Assembly (NCBI RefSeq): GCF_001039355.2
Contig: NW_019775930.1
Span: forward strand, 100,385 to 164,384
Source: Lingula anatina
Taxonomy: Eukaryota; Brachiopoda; Lingulata; Lingulida; Lingulidae
Length of the DNA: 64,000 nucleotides
Reading direction: 5' to 3'
The position numbers and the translations under genes were made by a program. Positions 45,356 through 56,572 of the stretch are shown here, piece by piece. A model generated the notes under the pieces. The model did not search any database. It worked only from the letters and a program-made list of their open reading frames with translations, and was not told where the DNA came from. Numbering within the stretch: position 1 is the stretch's first letter; each line of letters starts with the position of its first letter.

Positions 45356-45913
45356 GTGAGTGTATTCACTGGCGCTAAACTAGTGCTAAAAGGCCAATGG
45401 AACGCAAATAAAAAACAACAACAACACAAATACTGCATTCAGATCAGTGTCACCCGTGTCGTCCCCTGAATGCAGCGTAGTACGCAGTACTCTGGTCGTA
45501 CAAACACAATGGCCATGGTAGTACACTGCAGACAATGGGGGGGAAATGACCTTCCTTAACTTACTGAAGTCCCTGCCAAAATCTGTTTCTTTTCACATAA
45601 CATCCAACTCGATGAACTGCAAAAATGCTCTTTATTATGAGGGGTAAAGCCATTCCCTCTCAGTCCCTGTATGACTCAATGTTGGGTAACTGCTTTGTCC
45701 TCCAAAATGCAAACAGTTATACCCTATTCCTTACAGTTGATTATGCCCTATCAATAAGTATCATGCAAAAATTGATAATCCAAACAAGTGATAAAAGCTG
45801 CCCAAATTACAAAGTAAACAGAAGGGTTCCCGGGCTCAGAAAGATATCTTTTTAACTGGTCTTAAACAGCTGGAGCCGGGGACTTGTACATTGTTCGCAG
45901 CCCTGGGGGCTCA

Positions 45914-46169
45914 TTAGGTGCAAAATGCTTGATCTGACTGTGATTTCTTCCAATGAAAAATAGGCGTATTAATAGTCTCATTTTTGCTATAAGCATGTAC
46001 GCTGAATGTGTTATAATAACATCTTTTTCCATCTTCTTTATTATCACGTGCGGTGTCTGTTGAACTTTTATGATCCTTATTATTTACAGGTGTTGCAAAC
46101 ATTTTCAGGAATTTTTTTTTTACTTTCTTGTTCAAAAGGCAGAACATACTGTCAGCTTCATTCTCGTCT
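45914..46169 (-). CDS. Coding-like open segment, unknown
   Basis: Minus strand: the acceptor ATATTTACTTGATGAACAG leads into about 85 open codons with many charged residues (DENEADSMFCLLNKKVKKKF near the start). About 23% of codons start with G and 68% with a purine, though the strand is A-rich. A CCT/GTAAAT donor lies inside. A plus-strand open frame at 45625-45855 lies close by but does not overlap it. Confidence 0.22.
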
Positions 46170-46403
46170 CTGTTCATCAAGTAAATATGTCACTTGCTTT
46201 CTGTATGTGCTAAACAATCTTAGTGTATTTCAGCCTTTAATTTGAAAAAAATCTACCTTTAGAACATTGTATTTTTAGAGGTATTACATATTTTCAATTG
46301 GGACTATAATATAACTTCTTTCTACATGATATGAACTGAAATTTGGTAGAAGGAATGAGTCAAACAGGATTTTGGGTCAATAAATGTGCCGTAGCACTCG
46401 CCA

Positions 46404-46520
46404 GCACAGACATGCTATAAAATCTCTCTGCCACCACCCGCACACACATGCTATAGAATCCATCTGCCACTGCCCGCACACATGCTATAGAGTCTCTCTG
46501 CTGTCCTCAACACATGCTAA
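46404..46520. repeat. Short minisatellite, ~35-bp unit, 3-4 copies
   Basis: CATGCTATA followed by TCTCTCTGCC or CATCTGCC and a CCGCACACA tail recurs at 46411, 46447, 46481 and, truncated, at 46513. Confidence 0.8.
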
Positions 46521-46718
46521 TTTAAACTTAGTCTACAAAATTGGCCAAATTTCTGAAAATATGTATTCAGCAACCATTAACTGTGATCTATTCAAATGCT
46601 CTGATGATCTTAGCAAAATTAACTTGTCTGAATATTTCAATTAGTTACTGTCATTATCACCATTTTTTTCCATTCAAAATTCAAACTTAGTTTCAGTTGT
46701 AAAAAAAAAGGGGGGGGA

Positions 46719-46798
<80 letters not shown>
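46719..46798. repeat. Compound (AT)n(AG)n microsatellite
   Basis: An A9G8 tract, then about 26 bp of AT, then about 53 bp of AG. Confidence 0.95.
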
Positions 46799-46801
<3 letters not shown>

Positions 46802-47606
46802 AAGGCTGATTTTGTTAGGAAGTAAAAGCTGTCATAGCTTCATAAAACTGCTGACATTTTAAAATAATATAACATCAATCCACGTTGCAGTGGCATTGGC
46901 AGAAAAACCAGATATATATATCTGCCAAGCATAGGATACAGTGCACTTCCAGAAATTTTTGTGACAGTCCAATAAATTATAAATTATAAAGTTCTGGTGC
47001 TTCATAAAACCCAAGTTTTGAACTTCTGATTTCATCAAAGTTTCTATAAAAAATTCTATCAACAAATTTCAATCAGATAAATCAAAATACAATTGTAGAT
47101 CTAGACTAAGAGGAATAATGCAGACCTTGCTAAATCTACAAATGAATGTAGAATTGGAAAAATATGTCTGCAAGTCAAGAATAGATTCTTCACTTTGTAA
47201 CTTTGAATTCATTTTCATTCATTACAAAGGTAACAAACTCACAACACCTCACACAATGTAGCATCACTTCATCTTGTAAGACTGGGACTAAAATATATTC
47301 CTCAAATAGCCACCTGTATGACAGATTTCACGCCAAATCTGTTCAGCAATGAAATATTATATAAGACAATGAATTATAAATAAAACAATACATCTACACA
47401 ATTCTGAAAGAAATAGAAATTGCATACAATACATGTGTATAACAATAGGTATTCTATGCAGTCATTTTTTACCACAGTAAGAAAAGGTCACATAATACAT
47501 AAGAATACATTAAAACATGCGCAAGCCCATACACATATATTATATACCATCTTTAATTGATACATTACACAATTTTTACAAAATAAAAATAAAATTGACA
47601 AGCTTA

Positions 47607-47645
<39 letters not shown>

Positions 47646-48258
47646 AAGAAGTCACTTTAATTTGACAAAGCGCATGCAGTTCTGGTTAGGGATAACACAC
47701 TTCAAGAGTTTTATTCATTTAATAATGTGAATTCTAATACAGAAGTCAGAAAATATACTGGCAACAAATTAACTCACCTTCTGTTTGGTTTTTCTGATTA
47801 TGACCCTGTCCTTTGATTAAATCTATAAAAAACAAAAAATAAAAACATTAAGAACATTAAAACCCTACAAGATACCTTTATTGGTATTGTCAAGTATTTT
47901 TACTGACACTAAACAGTTAAAAATTCTAATTTCTTCAATACATAATTATATGTTCAATAAAATTAATTAAAAACATATATGTATATTCCATGGGTTCTTA
48001 ATACAAGGTGGTTAGTAATATGAAAGATCAATCTAAACAAATAGTTCAAATTCAGCAAATATATTTCACAGTGTTCACAATTTCAAATAAATAAAACTAT
48101 TTAGGTATACAAAGGCTGTGTATATTAAACAGATACCCATTTCCCAACACACACAATAGCTATTCTTCTCTTCAAGGAAAGTAACATTCCCTTCGATACT
48201 TGTAACAATCTTCCCTCCGGCAGAGGGTTCTTCTTATCAGACCATAGTCTCCATGTTA
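46799..48258. other. Noncoding sequence
   Basis: AT-rich; an (AAAT)n microsatellite at about 47608-47646. No exon was supported. Confidence 0.45.
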
Positions 48259-48541
48259 TCAAAGAAACAACAGATCGGTACATTTGTTTTTTTGTCCAAC
48301 ACGCTGGGAGAAGGTGTCATTGGCCAAAAGTTTATCATGCTTTGGTTTTACAACAACTACTTGGCAGATGATATTCTTCTGACCAAGCAGGCGCTATCAC
48401 CAAGACCTTTTCTCAGTTCTACTTCCTGTATTTTTTTCGTACCCCCACTGAATAAATTCACTTCCTTTTCAATTAATACTTTGACTTTTTTTCCTAATTC
48501 TTGTTCTTGGGTTATCGATTGCTGTACTTCAGAAGTAAATG
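48259..48541 (-). pseudogene. Coding-like region with a frame change
   Basis: Minus strand: after an acceptor-like ATATCAG, 60 codons are open to a TAG at 48357-48359 (SITQEQELGKKVKVLIEKEV, then LRKGLGDSACLVRR). About 37% of codons begin with G and about 70% with a purine, the strongest coding bias seen here. A second frame then takes over, with VVVVKPKHDKLLANDTFSQR, until a TGA at 48259-48261. The shift in frame without splice sites suggests a decayed gene or transposon open frame. Family not recognised. Confidence 0.42.
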
Positions 48542-49077
48542 CTGATATCTAACACAAACTTCCGTCACTTACAAATGAACTATTTTTCAATTTAAAATGA
48601 TTTCAATTCCTTTTACATCAGTTTTGGTTTAAAGTCACTCACCATATTCAACCACTTACATTATTTTTCATAAAAGTAATTTTACCAAAATATAAAAAAA
48701 TACCAATAATAAGGCACGGTCTGCAAATCAAATATTTTTGAATACAATTAGAATTTTTTGTATAAAACTATAGTTTAGTGAAGCACATTGTTGCATAATT
48801 ATTATCACTTGATGTGATCATTAGAAAAATTACAAGATTAGTTTCTCCATGGAGAAAAAAAAAAGTTTCATATTATGAGAAAGGTCAGATGCACTCATTA
48901 ATACTACGCGGTGTCGATCGATGCATTTATGTCCAAAATAGCTCTCCTGAATAATGATGGCACTGGCTTTTTTATATAACAATGCCATACAAAATTGGGC
49001 AGCTTTCACTTTAAAATAGTGACTTTTGGGACAGTAATAAGATAACATATCTAACTTTAATTAAGTTAATTGTCATG

Positions 49078-49119
<42 letters not shown>

Positions 49120-50092
49120 GGCAGAACCATGGGAAATTTTAGCACCATACAATGTCATCTTCTATTCTGCAGTGATAATAATTAACTGTAGTCAGACCTA
49201 TCATCATTAACATTCTTAATAAGGAATTATATAGCAATGGGTAAGCAATATTTCCAATTATTATAACATTTCATAGCTCCAACCTTAATAAAACCAAACT
49301 GATTAAAATCTGTTGAAACAAATCCTACATATATATGTATTTATATATATATATATGTATTTGAAAGACTGAATCAGATAATAATTATCATGATAATGCA
49401 ATGATGTTATCTATGAACAAAGCAAATAAAGTAATGAATATGTAGGGATAAAAATGAAAAAATCTGACATAATCTAGTGGTTCGATCATTACCTAAGTCT
49501 ACTGTTCAGTACCGTTCAAGCATTGGGAGTATAGAAGCATTATTGAAATAAGCAACTGTTCTTTGTACGGCTATTACTTGAAAATTTCACACACCAAACT
49601 TTTTCCATTATAACTTATCATTTAATCATTAGTTAACATTTATCGCTACTCACAAAAATGCATATTGGGATATGAAACAAACTCATTTGTCAAAACGTCT
49701 TAATCAACATTTCTATGTTTTATTAATAATGGGTATTTATGAAGAATATCATCAATTAATTCTGTTCACAGTTAGTGAGTAATTATCGTATACTAACAAG
49801 CTGCTGACACCTCAATCAAAAGAGATGCCACTTATATCATATTGATTGTGAGCCTGTTATCTGAAAACTGAAGCCCTTCTTTCACATATTGTTATCTCCC
49901 CGTAAGGACAAGGGAAGTTCATATAGTGTAAAACTGCGGAGGCGTTATCTGTGGATCAAACTGCAATCATCAATTAATTTCCTGTAATTTGTTTACTATA
50001 TCTGACAATCTCCCCCCCCCCCTCTCTCCATCAAACACTCTTCCACCCCTTTTCTAATTCACTCTCTCCTTTACTCTCTCTCTCATGCAATT
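48542..50092. other. Noncoding sequence
   Basis: AT-rich; a GA array at 49082-49120, a short TATA-rich run near 49330, and a C11 run at 50012-50022 before the CT-rich gap edge. Confidence 0.45.
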
Positions 50093-50392
50093 NNNNNNNN
50101 NNNNNNNNNNNNNNNNNNNNNNNNNNNNNNNNNNNNNNNNNNNNNNNNNNNNNNNNNNNNNNNNNNNNNNNNNNNNNNNNNNNNNNNNNNNNNNNNNNNN
50201 NNNNNNNNNNNNNNNNNNNNNNNNNNNNNNNNNNNNNNNNNNNNNNNNNNNNNNNNNNNNNNNNNNNNNNNNNNNNNNNNNNNNNNNNNNNNNNNNNNNN
50301 NNNNNNNNNNNNNNNNNNNNNNNNNNNNNNNNNNNNNNNNNNNNNNNNNNNNNNNNNNNNNNNNNNNNNNNNNNNNNNNNNNNNNNNNNNNN
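50093..50392. other. Assembly gap, 300 N
   Basis: Exactly 300 unknown bases next to CT-rich sequence on both sides. Confidence 1.
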
Positions 50393-50394
50393 CT

Positions 50395-50455
<61 letters not shown>

Positions 50456-50490
50456 CCTCTCCCCCCCCCCACCCCACCCACCCACCCACC
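50393..50490. repeat. (CT)n array then C-rich tract
   Basis: About 54 bp of CT after the gap, then C10 and CCCA repeats. Gly-rich or Ser/Leu-repeat frames here are artefacts. Confidence 0.93.
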
Positions 50491-51732
50491 CTTCAATCTC
50501 TTTCTCATATCTCATCCACTACAACTAATAACGGGCCAGTCTCTAATCAATCATATACCGTAGTATTGATCAGCAGTAGTGCACCAGCAGTCAGGAAAAA
50601 AAATTACTCAATGGCCATGGCCCCGAGGTCAAACCGTGATGGCCGTTGGGCAGACCTATGCTAATGTGCTATCTCTGAGATAAGTTGCTCCTGGGAGGTT
50701 GCTCGGTGCAATTTTTACATGGTCCAATTTTCTCACGTTACAATTCCCTTTTCGGGGGGAAGAAAAAACTTTTTCAAAAAAGTTTTTGCAAAATCAAATC
50801 TTTTAGCAGCATCAATAATAAATATATGGTTTATTTATGTCTTCTTCTGTTTCATGGTTAACTATTATTTCATTCTTTCTTTTTTCTTATTTTGTACTTT
50901 CAACATTAATGAATACCTTGATAATTTTTTTCCATTTATTACATAACATCTTTTTTCCAATATTAAGGCCCATGCAAGCAAACCTTGAAGTAGACTTCAA
51001 ATGCATACTAAGAGAAGGGAAAGAGGGTCATTTCAACATCCATAATTTCACTTGTTTTACCCAGCAAATATATTCAAAACACCAGCCAAGAACAAGAGTT
51101 ACTAACTGATATTACCAGAAAACCCCCTTTCTTAAAATTCGCTAGTCTATGTCTATCTATTTGGCTGCCTTAGGTATTTATTTCTGGTCTTAGATAGGAA
51201 AAAAAAATGGCTCTAACACTGGGTGCTATCTGATTGTCACCTACAAATTTGACCTGAGATGAGACAATCCAGACAGGTGCTTGGTCACTGCATGCTTTTA
51301 TTGTTTTTATTTACACTTTTTGTATGATGCAATTATAACCCAATACTGCCTTATGTCATAATCAAACAGTTTTTAAAAAAACCAAATACTCCAGATAAAA
51401 TTCATATTCACATATATATTTTTTTCCACTCATCAATTCAAATCATTGTAGGCATGGCCTTTGCATTCTAGCAGGGCTTGTCATGAATACTATAATATTA
51501 CTTATCAATGAACCCTGGATCCAATAGTTCATCATGGGGCCCTGGAATGAGGATATTAAATACTAAAACCTCTTGGGGACTCTCTCCGGCTCAGACCTTC
51601 ACTGCACCTAATATCCTCTTTGACTAGCGCTAATCCAAATTAGCACCGAATGAATGAAATAGCAATACTCTCACATTTTCCATTGATTGTCTTTTATCAC
51701 TCCCCCCGCCAATAACTGACTGATATGTGTAG

Positions 51733-51781
<49 letters not shown>

Positions 51782-52969
51782 CCGGGTTGGGGGGTGGGGG
51801 AGGTGAGGGGAAAATTAATATACTGCATGACTTGGAGATCCTTTCACCACAGTTTTGGTCATCATAATACCTGTGTCACTTGTCTAACTGGTGCAATGGC
51901 ATGTGGGTAATACACTGAAAGGGAGGGAAAAAATCCAAAAGGAACAAAAAAATACAAAGGTCAATCCCAGTTATCTTGGACCTCGCATTTTATCAATGAA
52001 TTATCGATAACCTTTATTGATCTATCACAACTATGAGTTGGGGTGTGTTCTGAACATCGATTCCTGATACAAAGCCTCTCTTGGTGTCAACGGTGACAAC
52101 ACATCTGGTGTCACAGGGTGCAGGAAATAGTGCAGTCACCCCAACTGAGCTGGTATGTCAGAGGTCTTCATATTACTACAGCTAGCCTATCAAAAATGAA
52201 ACCCCCATGAGAAGATTAATTTGTTGGAATACAATTGAAAATGAAATGATATGATAAATCAAAATATATTTATTTTATGTCTAAATTCCATAAAATGTCC
52301 AGTAGACTTGACAACATATAAAATTTATAAATTTGTTTAGATAAACATGATTATAGAGACATATATCTACAGAAACTGGTACAAATTGTATACATGAAAC
52401 CTTCCAAATAGAAAAAAATACTATAATAAATGCATATGCCAAGCAGTGCATATTTCAAGTTTAAAAGATTTAAATAAATTGAAGCAAACACAGACTCAAT
52501 AAAAGGTCTGGTAAGACTTATATATAACAAATCCAGGTTTTACTTCATCCACATATTTCTGATAGTATCATAACTTAAGCCCAGCAATATGTCACCTGAT
52601 TTACTAACTTACCCTTACCATCAACTCTTAACAGCTACTAGTAGGCACCTGGCTATATGAAGTTTAATTATCTGGTGATGTCACTTAAGCTGAGACCAGT
52701 CAGGGTTTAAGAGTATCTTAGGTCCTTTTCACAATAAGAGGTATACTTATGGGATACAATCAGTACACGTTAAGCTACAGAGGGTTTCACTCCCTTTCAC
52801 AAATGTACCACAAGTTCACTTTCTGGTGTTTTGTTAATTCAAGTTAATAATTAAGCCATGCCTTACACACGTTGTCAATCTCTCAAAGTGCACTGAACTG
52901 CTAAAGTATACTGCTCCAAGTAAAAAAGCAAAAAGGGCCTTTATACACCTGAAAGTAATGGAACTGCAG
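50491..52969. other. Noncoding sequence
   Basis: AT-rich, with a GA array at 51735-51776 followed by a G-rich stretch. The 52735-52830 stretch (CCTTTTCACAATAAG, then GATACAATCAG) faintly resembles MITE family 2 but is too diverged to call. Confidence 0.4.
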
Positions 52970-52974
52970 CAGCG

Positions 52975-53190
52975 TTACCCCTGGCTAAGCTGAAGAGTGG
53001 TACCCCAGCTGGGCTGAAGCGCGGTACCCCTGGCTAAGCTGAATGGTAGTACCCCAGGATAAAATGAAGAGTGGTACAACTGGATAAGCTGAAGAGTGGT
53101 ACCCTGGGTTTACCTGAAGAGTGGTGCCTCTGGCTAAGCTGAAGGGTGGTCCCCTTGCTTGGCTGAAGAATGCATGGTACCCTTGGCTGA
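52975..53190. repeat. ~25-bp minisatellite, about 8 units
   Basis: Units of the form GGCTAAGCTGAAGAGTGGTA plus CCCCT recur every 24-26 bp from 52989 to 53162. The variable unit length and many substitutions indicate an old array. The minus-strand open frame across it (SQGY, SSA repeats) is a by-product. Confidence 0.9.
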
Positions 53191-53595
53191 ACTTAAGAAG
53201 AACAGACTTATCCTTACTGCTGAAAACATGAGAACCCACAGAGAGGATAATGCCCAATCTTAAACTTCAGAAAATACTACGTAAAACTGTCTTAAACCTC
53301 ATCAGCAACTCTTAATCCCGAGCATTATACCTGGGAAATACAGAGTAAGAGGAGGTAAACCCTGGCTCACAATCTACCTTGAAAAGATTACATTTAGCAA
53401 ACACACTGGTTTTTCGATCAGATGCACATATCCTCACTTTACATATACACGTTTATCCAGCTCTAATCAATGACGACCAGTGCAAGTCCTCAGAAAGCAG
53501 TGCTGAGCATTGCAGTGATGCAATTTTGACTGCCATATTCACTATATATATATATACATACAACACAAACACCACTGCTTGCACCCATGTACCAT

Positions 53596-54276
53596 TCACA
53601 AATCATTGGTGGACTCCTGGAAATAGCGTTGTTTATACTTAATGTTTTTAAAAACCAGGTAATAACTTGATGGACAAAATGACGACTGCATAATGCTAAA
53701 AATAACTAAACGATAATATTTGGGTATTTTTAAGAAACCAAGAGCTGTATCAGCATAAATCAATGACCATTTATATGGTGGCATGTCTGGCTGACCTTTC
53801 AATCTACCAAGTTTTTCCATTTATAAATCCCTTACAATAAAAATCAACGTACAAATGTACTTTACATGTATAACTACATACCTATCTTCGAAACTCCTCA
53901 AATTATGAGTATTTTGTACAGGCATGATCATTCTCTACATTTTGAAGGAAGGAAAACACTGTGCCCAACCCAAGTCAACATATTCTCACTGATACCAGCT
54001 GCCCTTATGTTGTGTCATCATAAATGCAGTTTAAGAAATGGCATCAATTTTTGGAACTTTACTGCTCTTATTTTTGTCACTTTATCATAGACTACTACCA
54101 CATGTATATATCTGCCAAACACTGGAATATAATTTCCAAATACATTCAATTTTAAATGCCATATCACCCTTATTTCTCTTATCATACCGAATGAGAGAGT
54201 TTAAAATCAATGTTGGTTCATATGCAACAGCATTAAAATCTTTTCGTAGGCACAACATACTGTTTAACATATACAT
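53596..54276 (-). pseudogene. Broken coding-like region, unknown
   Basis: Minus strand, in transcript order: 54276-54085 open with NAVAYEPTLILNSLIRYDKR; an in-frame double stop; short pieces including AAGISENMLTWVGHSVFLP near 53950; then 53820-53596 starting MEKLGRLKGQPDMPPYKW. Codon bias is modest (16-19% G-first). The protein-like texture over about 680 bp with stops and frame changes suggests a decayed gene, but chance in AT-rich DNA cannot be excluded. Confidence 0.22.
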
Positions 54277-56250
54277 ACCACATTACCGAAGCTGCCCATT
54301 TTTTTGCCGCTGAACAACAGTTATTTCCTCACAAACACATGTGTTTATAAGTACCAGATGAGCTCATTTAAAATCAATGGCTGCCTCATATACCTTGCTG
54401 TATTTTTAATTGTGGACAAGTATTGATTGGTGTGTACCTCTCAGGCTGCCAGCTTCCATGGAATAACACATACGATTTGTGACGTACAAACTTCCATGCT
54501 CTCACTGGGCTACGATGGTCTAGCTAAACATGCAAGACAGACTGTGGGTAGTTACCAACGCAACAGTCAGCATTTCGCTCATCAAAACAAATAGATTAAC
54601 AAGTGCGGATTTCTGCATTGCATAATCAGCTAGCTTTCATCTTAACTATCGCTGTATGTAACATATATATATAACAGTGTAAAACTTTGTCCAACCAGTT
54701 AATTAACTGACTTTTGACACATTTTTTTACTTCACTAATATTTTAAGTGGTTTACGTGGGCTGAACATACACAAAGTAACAATAATATGTACCTTCAGTT
54801 TGAAACTATTACAGATTCTTGAAACTCCCAACAACATGACATCACTAGTAATTATCTGAGCATGATCATTGACTTTCTACATGTATTTCCTATCATGATT
54901 TTATAACACCAACCTTGATCAAAGCAATTAAAACCTAAATGCGCAGCAACCATTCACAAACAACAAACTTGAACATGAAGTCCAAAGTAAAAAATACAGC
55001 AGCAGCAATTTCTCCTCACCTTTTCCAACTTACCTTAGTCTAAGGAGCACCAAGGGAGCCTCGCATCCACTTGATGCAACAGATAATTACCTTTTTCCAG
55101 AGAAATACCATGTAAATAACTGTGAGAACAGATAATGGCCTAGGTATTTTTCACGCTGGAGTCCTAGGGACGCATTTAATGGCTGCCACTGGCGAAAAGG
55201 GATGGGCGCTTTTCAGGACAATGGAATCTTTTGGGATTCCAGAATAGACGTATTTCACCCACATAAAAATAAATTGATCTTGTAGGTTCAATAACATACA
55301 GCAACTTGATTGTTGTCTATTAGTATGAAAATTTTACTATTTTTATAAATAAACTTTTATATTTAATTTACTATCCATTTCTGTTGTTGTTCTTGGTACA
55401 TTGTACCTTAGGAACTTAAAATACTATTTTAATCTTTATAATATAAATTATTTCACTGTAACAAAACTATTAATTGATATTTATGGAACTGGCTCTTTTA
55501 TTCTGTGACAAATCATTGCATTTATGATTGTATGTGTCTTTTAATGTGAAAAATCAGATAACTTGTCATTTTTCAGAAATCAAACCAGATATCCTTAAAA
55601 TATCTAATATCAAAATATTCACAGAGAAGTCATTTTAATGACATTGTAATGTAATATAACAGAGCACAAAGAAAATGTGGAATGGATGACATATGCACAT
55701 ATATGTATGAACATTTTCAGTAAACCTGAATAGTAATGAAAAACAAGAAATCCATGGTACCATTAGTTGAATAATCAACACAAATTATTAATAAATTTTT
55801 AGATTAATTCGTCCACTTCTTTAAAATGTAAAACGCAATTTTGCCTGACCAATACAAACAGATTAAAAATGCATCAATTCAAATATCAAAATTCCAAATA
55901 CTGCTGACTACAGTTTCCAAGTAAAAAGCACTTGAATCTATATAATTATATTCAGACTGACCAGAAAAACAGACATTAACTCTACACGTAAAGAGAAAAT
56001 TAATTCATCAAAAGTGTAATACCCCAGCAAAATAACTTCTTTTGCTGAATTGAAAAAAAAAAAAAAAAAAAAAAAAAATTATTTCATGTGACAACCTATA
56101 GCAAATCATTTAAATACCATTATGAATAATTTACTACATGAAATATTGAAACAAAGAAAAAAAAAAAACATTGGGGGAGGGCCACTTTACTACTCCAGTC
56201 CTCTCATCAATCACAATTTACAAAATTTACCTTAAACAAAAGGCTGTAAA
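54277..56250. other. Noncoding sequence
   Basis: AT-rich; one long A run (about 29 A at 56053). No exon supported. Confidence 0.45.
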
Positions 56251-56290
56251 GTGGAAGATTCCAAAGGTGAGTCTTGCCGTATAGATTGCT

Positions 56291-56572
56291 TTAACAATCT
56301 GATTTCCTCCGTCCAAGGTGAAGTGCATAAGAGGCCGTTGCATCGGTCACAGGAAGTTCACGTGGACTGTCTGCTTCAGCAGTACCCAGAGGCCTTCTGT
56401 TGGGTTTCGAACACCGTACCTGAGAATTGTTTCTGAGGAGGTTCACACCTGACGCAGGTGTCACATTTCTTAGAATTAATTTTCTTTTGTCTCTCCTGGC
56501 ATCTCTAATGAGACCGATATACCGTATGTATATATATAAACCTGTGAACGTAATCCTACTGGTATGAACCAT
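56291..56572 (-). CDS. 93-codon open frame in a GC-rich patch
   Basis: ATG in a fair context (GTAGCCATGG) to a TAA. The C-terminal third (LGTAEADSPRELPVTDATAS) has about 36% G-first codons. The plus strand is also open in two frames here, one after a good acceptor ending CCGTCCAAG, so the GC-rich patch (about 56250-56480) may be an exon on either strand or merely stop-poor. Confidence 0.2.
   Translation of the reverse strand: MVHTSRITFTGLYIYIRYIGLIRDARRDKRKLILRNVTPASGVNLLRNNSQVRCSKPNRRPLGTAEADSPRELPVTDATASYALHLGRRKSDC

Noticed and set aside
49480-49510. A GGTTCGA word suggesting a tRNA T-arm
   Set aside because: No A-box, acceptor stem or anticodon arm could be placed around it.
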